A stretch of 8,386 bases of DNA from an uncultured Eubacteriales bacterium. Its GTDB lineage: Bacteria > Bacillota > Clostridia > Oscillospirales > Oscillospiraceae. The notes beneath the pieces are model-generated. The model had not been told where the DNA came from, did not search any database, and was given only the letters and a program-made list of their open reading frames with translations. A program made the position numbers and the translations under genes. Positions 5,837-8,386 of the stretch are shown in pieces. Positions within the stretch are counted from its first letter, which is position 1. Each line of letters starts with the position of its first letter. The DNA is taken from assembly GCA_900550585.1 (NCBI GenBank), contig URST01000081.1, positions 1 to 8,386 of the forward strand, given 5' to 3'.

Positions 5837-6841
5837 ATGAACCAGCCGAAATTGTCCTATCTGAACCTCTATACCACCGATCCCGCGTGGAATCTGGCGG
5901 CGGAGCAGTATGTGTTCGACGCGCTGCCCCGGGACCGCACCTATTTCATGCTGTGGCAGAACGACAACGCCATCATCATCGGCAAGCACCAGAACACCGC
6001 CGCCGAGATCAACCAGCAATTCGTCCGGGAGAACGGCGTGCGGGTGGTGCGGCGGCTGTCCGGCGGCGGCGCGGTATACCACGACATGGGAAACCTGAAC
6101 TTTACGTTCATCGCCGATGCCGGCGATATGGACGCCATCAATTTCCAGCTGTTCTGCCAGCCGGTGGTAGCCGCGCTGGCGGCGCTGGGCGTCACTGCCG
6201 AGGTCAACGGGCGGAACGACATGACCATCGACGGGCAGAAATTTTCCGGCAACTCCCAGTATCTGCGGGAGGGCCGTGTGATGCACCACGGCACCATCAT
6301 GTTCGATTCCGATCTGAACCGGGTGGCGCAGGCCCTCCATGTGGATCAGGAGAAGATCGCCGCCAAGGGCGTGGCCTCCGTCCGGAGCCGCGTCACCACC
6401 GTGCGCCAGCACATGCCCCATCCCGTGGAGCTGGAGGAGTTCCGCCGCGTGCTGCTGGAGAATATCCTGGCGCAGCAGCCTGGCGAGGAGTATGTCTTTA
6501 CCGAGGAGGACAAGGCACAGATCGCCCGGCTGCGGGAGCAGCGCTACGCCACATGGGAGTGGAACTACGGCCAGTCCCGGGAATGCGAGATGACCAGGAA
6601 AAAGAGATTTCCCGCCTGCGGCGGCGTGGAGGCGCATCTGTCCACCGACCACGGCGTCATCGAGCACATCGCGTTCACCGGCGACTTTTTCAGCGTGGTG
6701 GAGCCGGAGGTGCTGGCGGAAAAGCTGGTGGGCGTGCGGCTGGAGGAGCAGAACCTCCGGGAGGCGCTGGCGCAGGAGGATGCGGGCCGCTATTTCAGTG
6801 GGCTGAAGAACGAGGAGCTGATCGAGCTTCTGCTGTCATAA
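5837..6841 (+). CDS. lplA: Lipoate-protein ligase A
   Basis: This 334-residue enzyme activates free lipoate with ATP to lipoyl-AMP and attaches it to the lysine of lipoyl domains. The core motif RRLSGGGAVYHDMGN (72-86) contains the lipoyl-AMP-binding glycine loop. NDMTIDGQKFSGNS (127-140) supplies the conserved lysine at 135, and HHGTIMFD follows. From about residue 250 the C-terminal accessory domain typical of bacterial LplA is present, so it is a complete ligase rather than a short LipB/LipM-like transferase. ATG 5837 has AAGGAG 7 nt upstream; in-frame upstream codons overlap the regulator gene and are not needed. Its place beside lipoyl, E2 and E3 genes suggests it loads the free-standing lipoyl protein encoded at the start of the window with scavenged lipoate. 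This is inferred from context; no lipoate synthase is visible here. The HAD gene follows after 12 nt. Confidence 0.95.
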   Translation: MNQPKLSYLNLYTTDPAWNLAAEQYVFDALPRDRTYFMLWQNDNAIIIGKHQNTAAEINQQFVRENGVRVVRRLSGGGAVYHDMGNLNFTFIADAGDMDAINFQLFCQPVVAALAALGVTAEVNGRNDMTIDGQKFSGNSQYLREGRVMHHGTIMFDSDLNRVAQALHVDQEKIAAKGVASVRSRVTTVRQHMPHPVELEEFRRVLLENILAQQPGEEYVFTEEDKAQIARLREQRYATWEWNYGQSRECEMTRKKRFPACGGVEAHLSTDHGVIEHIAFTGDFFSVVEPEVLAEKLVGVRLEEQNLREALAQEDAGRYFSGLKNEELIELLLS

Positions 6842-6853
6842 GAAGGGAAAACC

Positions 6854-7639
6854 ATGAGCATCGTGTTTTTCGATCTGGACGGTACGCTGGTGGACGAGGA
6901 CGGCAACATACCGCCCTCCGCGGCGCTGGCCATCCGGCGGCTGCGGGAGAACGGGCACTATTGCGTGGTAAACACCGGCCGCCCCTTCCGGGACAGGGAC
7001 CCTGCGCTGGATGCGCTGGACTTCGACGGCTATGTGTGCAGCTGCGGGCAGCACCTGATCTTTCAGGGAAAGACCCTGCTGCGCGACGGCTTTGACCGCG
7101 AGACCAGCCGTCTTATCGCCCGGACGGGCCATGCCTGCCGTCTGGGGATGTATTTCGAGTCGGAGGAGGGCTTCTGGCTGGAGAACTCCTTCCCGCCGCT
7201 GGCGCCGAATCTGCAGATCGCGGTGGACAGGCTGCGCCGCAACGGCGAGGTCGTCGTGTCCCCGCTGACAGACGAGCGTTTCCGCTGCGACAAGCTGAGC
7301 ATCTCCTACACGCCGGACAGCCGCCTGCAGGAGTTTCTGGCCTTCATCCGGCCCTACTGCGAGATCATCGACCAGGGACGGCGGATGTATGAGCTGCCGA
7401 AGCGGGGCCACAGCAAGGGCGCCGGCTGCCGGAAGCTGGCCCAGCTGCTGCATACGCCGCTGGAGGACTGCTGCGCCATTGGCGACAGCACCAACGACCT
7501 GTCCATGCTGCGGTGCGTGGGACACCCCATCGCCATGGGGAACGCCCCGGCGGAGGTGGCTGCGGCAGCGGAGTATGTCACCTCCCCGCTGCGGGAGGAC
7601 GGTATCTACCGGGCCATGGCACACCTGCATCTGATCTGA
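6854..7639 (+). CDS. Cof-type HAD-superfamily (class IIB) phosphatase
   Basis: This 261-residue Mg-dependent phosphohydrolase has all four HAD motifs: DLDGT (Asp7 nucleophile, Asp9 acid/base), Thr41 in NTGRP, Lys188 in HSKG, and the metal-binding GDSTNDLSML (Asp211, Asp215). The roughly 90-140-residue insertion between motifs II and III is the C2 cap of the Cof/YidA group, members of which dephosphorylate sugar phosphates, nucleotides or flavin precursors with broad specificity. It is cytoplasmic, with no signal peptide. ATG 6854 is preceded by GAAGGG with 6-nt spacing. The 12-nt gap after the lipoate ligase and 17-nt gap to the next gene indicate a single operon. It could remove phosphate from a dead-end product of the nearby kinase, but that is speculation. 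Confidence 0.9.
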   Translation: MSIVFFDLDGTLVDEDGNIPPSAALAIRRLRENGHYCVVNTGRPFRDRDPALDALDFDGYVCSCGQHLIFQGKTLLRDGFDRETSRLIARTGHACRLGMYFESEEGFWLENSFPPLAPNLQIAVDRLRRNGEVVVSPLTDERFRCDKLSISYTPDSRLQEFLAFIRPYCEIIDQGRRMYELPKRGHSKGAGCRKLAQLLHTPLEDCCAIGDSTNDLSMLRCVGHPIAMGNAPAEVAAAAEYVTSPLREDGIYRAMAHLHLI

Positions 7640-7656
7640 GAAAGGACGGTGCCGTC

Positions 7657-8118
7657 ATGTCATACGATACACAGACCCTGTCGGCGTCCCTGCGGGAGAC
7701 GGAGCCGTGGCTCCGCCGCTTTACGGCGGAGTCGTACCCGGACGCCTTTTGCGATTACAAGGAGCGGTATGCGGCGGCCTACGCCTGTGCACTGGCGGAA
7801 ACGCCGCCGGAGCAGCTGGCGGCGGCGCTGCTGGATGCGGTGGAGCGTACCGGCGGACGCCGGGGCGATACGCTGCCGCTGCGGATGGTGCTCACGCTCT
7901 ATGTGACGCCCATGCTGCTGGATATGGACGGCGCGGCACCGGAACTGGCTGCCGCACTGTGCCGCCTCTGGGCGGAGCGACATCCCCGCCAGGTGTACAG
8001 CGTGTCCTCCTTTGACCAGATCGGCCAGGGTTTCCGGAAAAAGCTGCTGGGCTTTGACCGGGGCTGCGTCTACGACACCGAACGGAAGAAAAAAAGCCTT
8101 TTTCATGGACTCCTTTAA
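7657..8118 (+). CDS. Unrecognised 153-residue protein, last gene of the regulator-lplA operon
   Basis: I do not recognise a family. The protein looks soluble and largely alpha-helical: alanine/leucine-rich stretches such as PPEQLAAALLDAV and LAAALCRLWAERH, many Arg and Glu, no signal peptide and no clear transmembrane segment. Aromatic and charged residues are frequent in the N-terminal part (PWLRRF, FCDYKERYAAAY), and the C-terminus is basic (TERKKKSLF). ATG 7657 is chosen because AAAGGA (7641-7646) lies 10 nt upstream, and starting earlier would intrude on the HAD gene. Codon choice is like its neighbours, and the frame is followed within 2 nt by a strong hairpin, so it is a real gene and the operon's end. 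Position suggests a role tied to the HAD protein or lipoylation, with nothing stronger to support it. Confidence 0.75.
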   Translation: MSYDTQTLSASLRETEPWLRRFTAESYPDAFCDYKERYAAAYACALAETPPEQLAAALLDAVERTGGRRGDTLPLRMVLTLYVTPMLLDMDGAAPELAAALCRLWAERHPRQVYSVSSFDQIGQGFRKKLLGFDRGCVYDTERKKKSLFHGLL

Positions 8119-8119
8119 C

Positions 8120-8166
8120 ATATGGCGCAGGGGCACCACCCACCGGGTGGTGCCCCTGCGCCATAT
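8120..8166. terminator. Long perfect hairpin between convergent genes
   Basis: The perfect 22-bp arms (8120-8141 and 8145-8166) flank a 3-nt loop ACC and start 2 nt after the stop of the 153-residue protein. On the plus strand a T5 tract comes only after a few bases (8173-8177), so it is a less canonical terminator than the one at 2311-2365. It lies 27 nt past the stop of the minus-strand gene and probably serves both transcripts. Confidence 0.8.
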
Positions 8167-8193
8167 TGGATCTTTTTCAAACGCCTGCCGGTA

Positions 8194-8386
8194 TCAGGAC
8201 AGGGAAAGCTCCCTACGGGCGAGCGCCTCCGTGCGGCGGCACAGCTCGTCGAGAGACAGGCGGTGATAATCCGCAAGTTGAATACCTGCGCTCTGGTTGC
8301 TGCTCTCAGTTAAAATGCTGTGATATACATTACTCTGCCCATCTCCGATAGCTATTAAGGTCGGCTTGTGGTATGTATGTTGGCTA
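8194..8386 (-). CDS. C-terminal end of an unrecognised minus-strand protein (5' end outside the window)
   Basis: Read on the minus strand, an uninterrupted frame enters at the window edge and ends in TGA at 8194-8196, giving 63 residues. It includes KPTLIAIGDGQSNVYHS and a helical C-terminus with HRLSLDELCRRTEALARREL. The plus-strand frames here run through the terminator hairpin and have no ribosome site, so this frame is the better reading. Supporting signs are the convergent hairpin 27 nt past its stop and the amphipathic C-terminal helix. The DNA from about 8280 onward is visibly more AT-rich than the rest of the window, with codons such as TTA and ATA that are rare in the other genes. 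That may mark a different origin. No family or function can be assigned. Confidence 0.55.
   Translation of the reverse strand, partial: SQHTYHKPTLIAIGDGQSNVYHSILTESSNQSAGIQLADYHRLSLDELCRRTEALARRELSLS

Noticed and set aside
5759..6667. 302-codon minus-strand frame over lplA
   Set aside because: It is a shadow of the lipoate ligase, with low-complexity composition and no start signal.
8089..8106. AAAAAGCCTTTTT as an extra terminator at the end of the 153-residue gene
   Set aside because: It lies inside the coding region, its stem is almost entirely A-T pairs, and the strong hairpin follows directly.
1..8386. CRISPR array, insertion sequence, tRNA or rRNA genes
   Set aside because: I found no regularly spaced repeats, transposase-like frames, terminal inverted repeats or tRNA/rRNA signatures by eye.

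Overview
The window is GC-rich and compactly organised. Its proteins are complete, with strong AGGAGG-type ribosome sites and long Rho-independent hairpins. This looks like a chromosomal segment of a GC-rich, low-oxygen Firmicute, and I would guess a gut Oscillospiraceae relative (Flavonifractor/Lawsonibacter-like). That placement is inference from style and gene content; there is no rRNA or other marker gene here.

Layout. (1) Positions 1-2309, plus strand: the 3' end of a free-standing lipoyl-domain protein, a 2-oxo acid dehydrogenase E2 catalytic-domain protein overlapping it by 8 nt, and a glycerol-kinase-family FGGY kinase. All three look like one operon that starts before the window. (2) A perfect palindromic bidirectional terminator (2311-2365). 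(3) Minus strand, 4499 down to 2373: dihydrolipoyl dehydrogenase (E3), then a metallo-beta-lactamase-fold hydrolase, with a GC-rich hairpin between them. (4) A 252-nt divergent intergenic region (4500-4751) with a strong promoter for the E3 gene, a weaker candidate promoter for the regulator and several small palindromes. (5) Plus strand, 4752-8118: LacI-family regulator, lipoate-protein ligase, Cof-type HAD phosphatase and an unrecognised 153-residue protein, tightly spaced like an operon. (6) A second long perfect hairpin (8120-8166), then the C-terminal end of an unrecognised minus-strand gene that runs off the window.

How they fit. Lipoyl carrier, E2 acyltransferase, E3 flavoprotein and lipoate ligase are the parts of a lipoate-dependent oxo-acid or acetoin-type dehydrogenase complex. 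E1 (TPP-dependent) is not in the window and is expected upstream. A LacI-type regulator and an FGGY kinase alongside suggest an inducible catabolic unit for a sugar, polyol or hydroxyketone rather than housekeeping pyruvate dehydrogenase. Two features are unusual. E2 is split: lipoyl domain and catalytic core are separate polypeptides and no E1/E3-binding domain is visible. The kinase keeps most glycerol-kinase hallmarks but has two changed positions in the substrate pocket. The substrate of the pathway cannot be read from this window.
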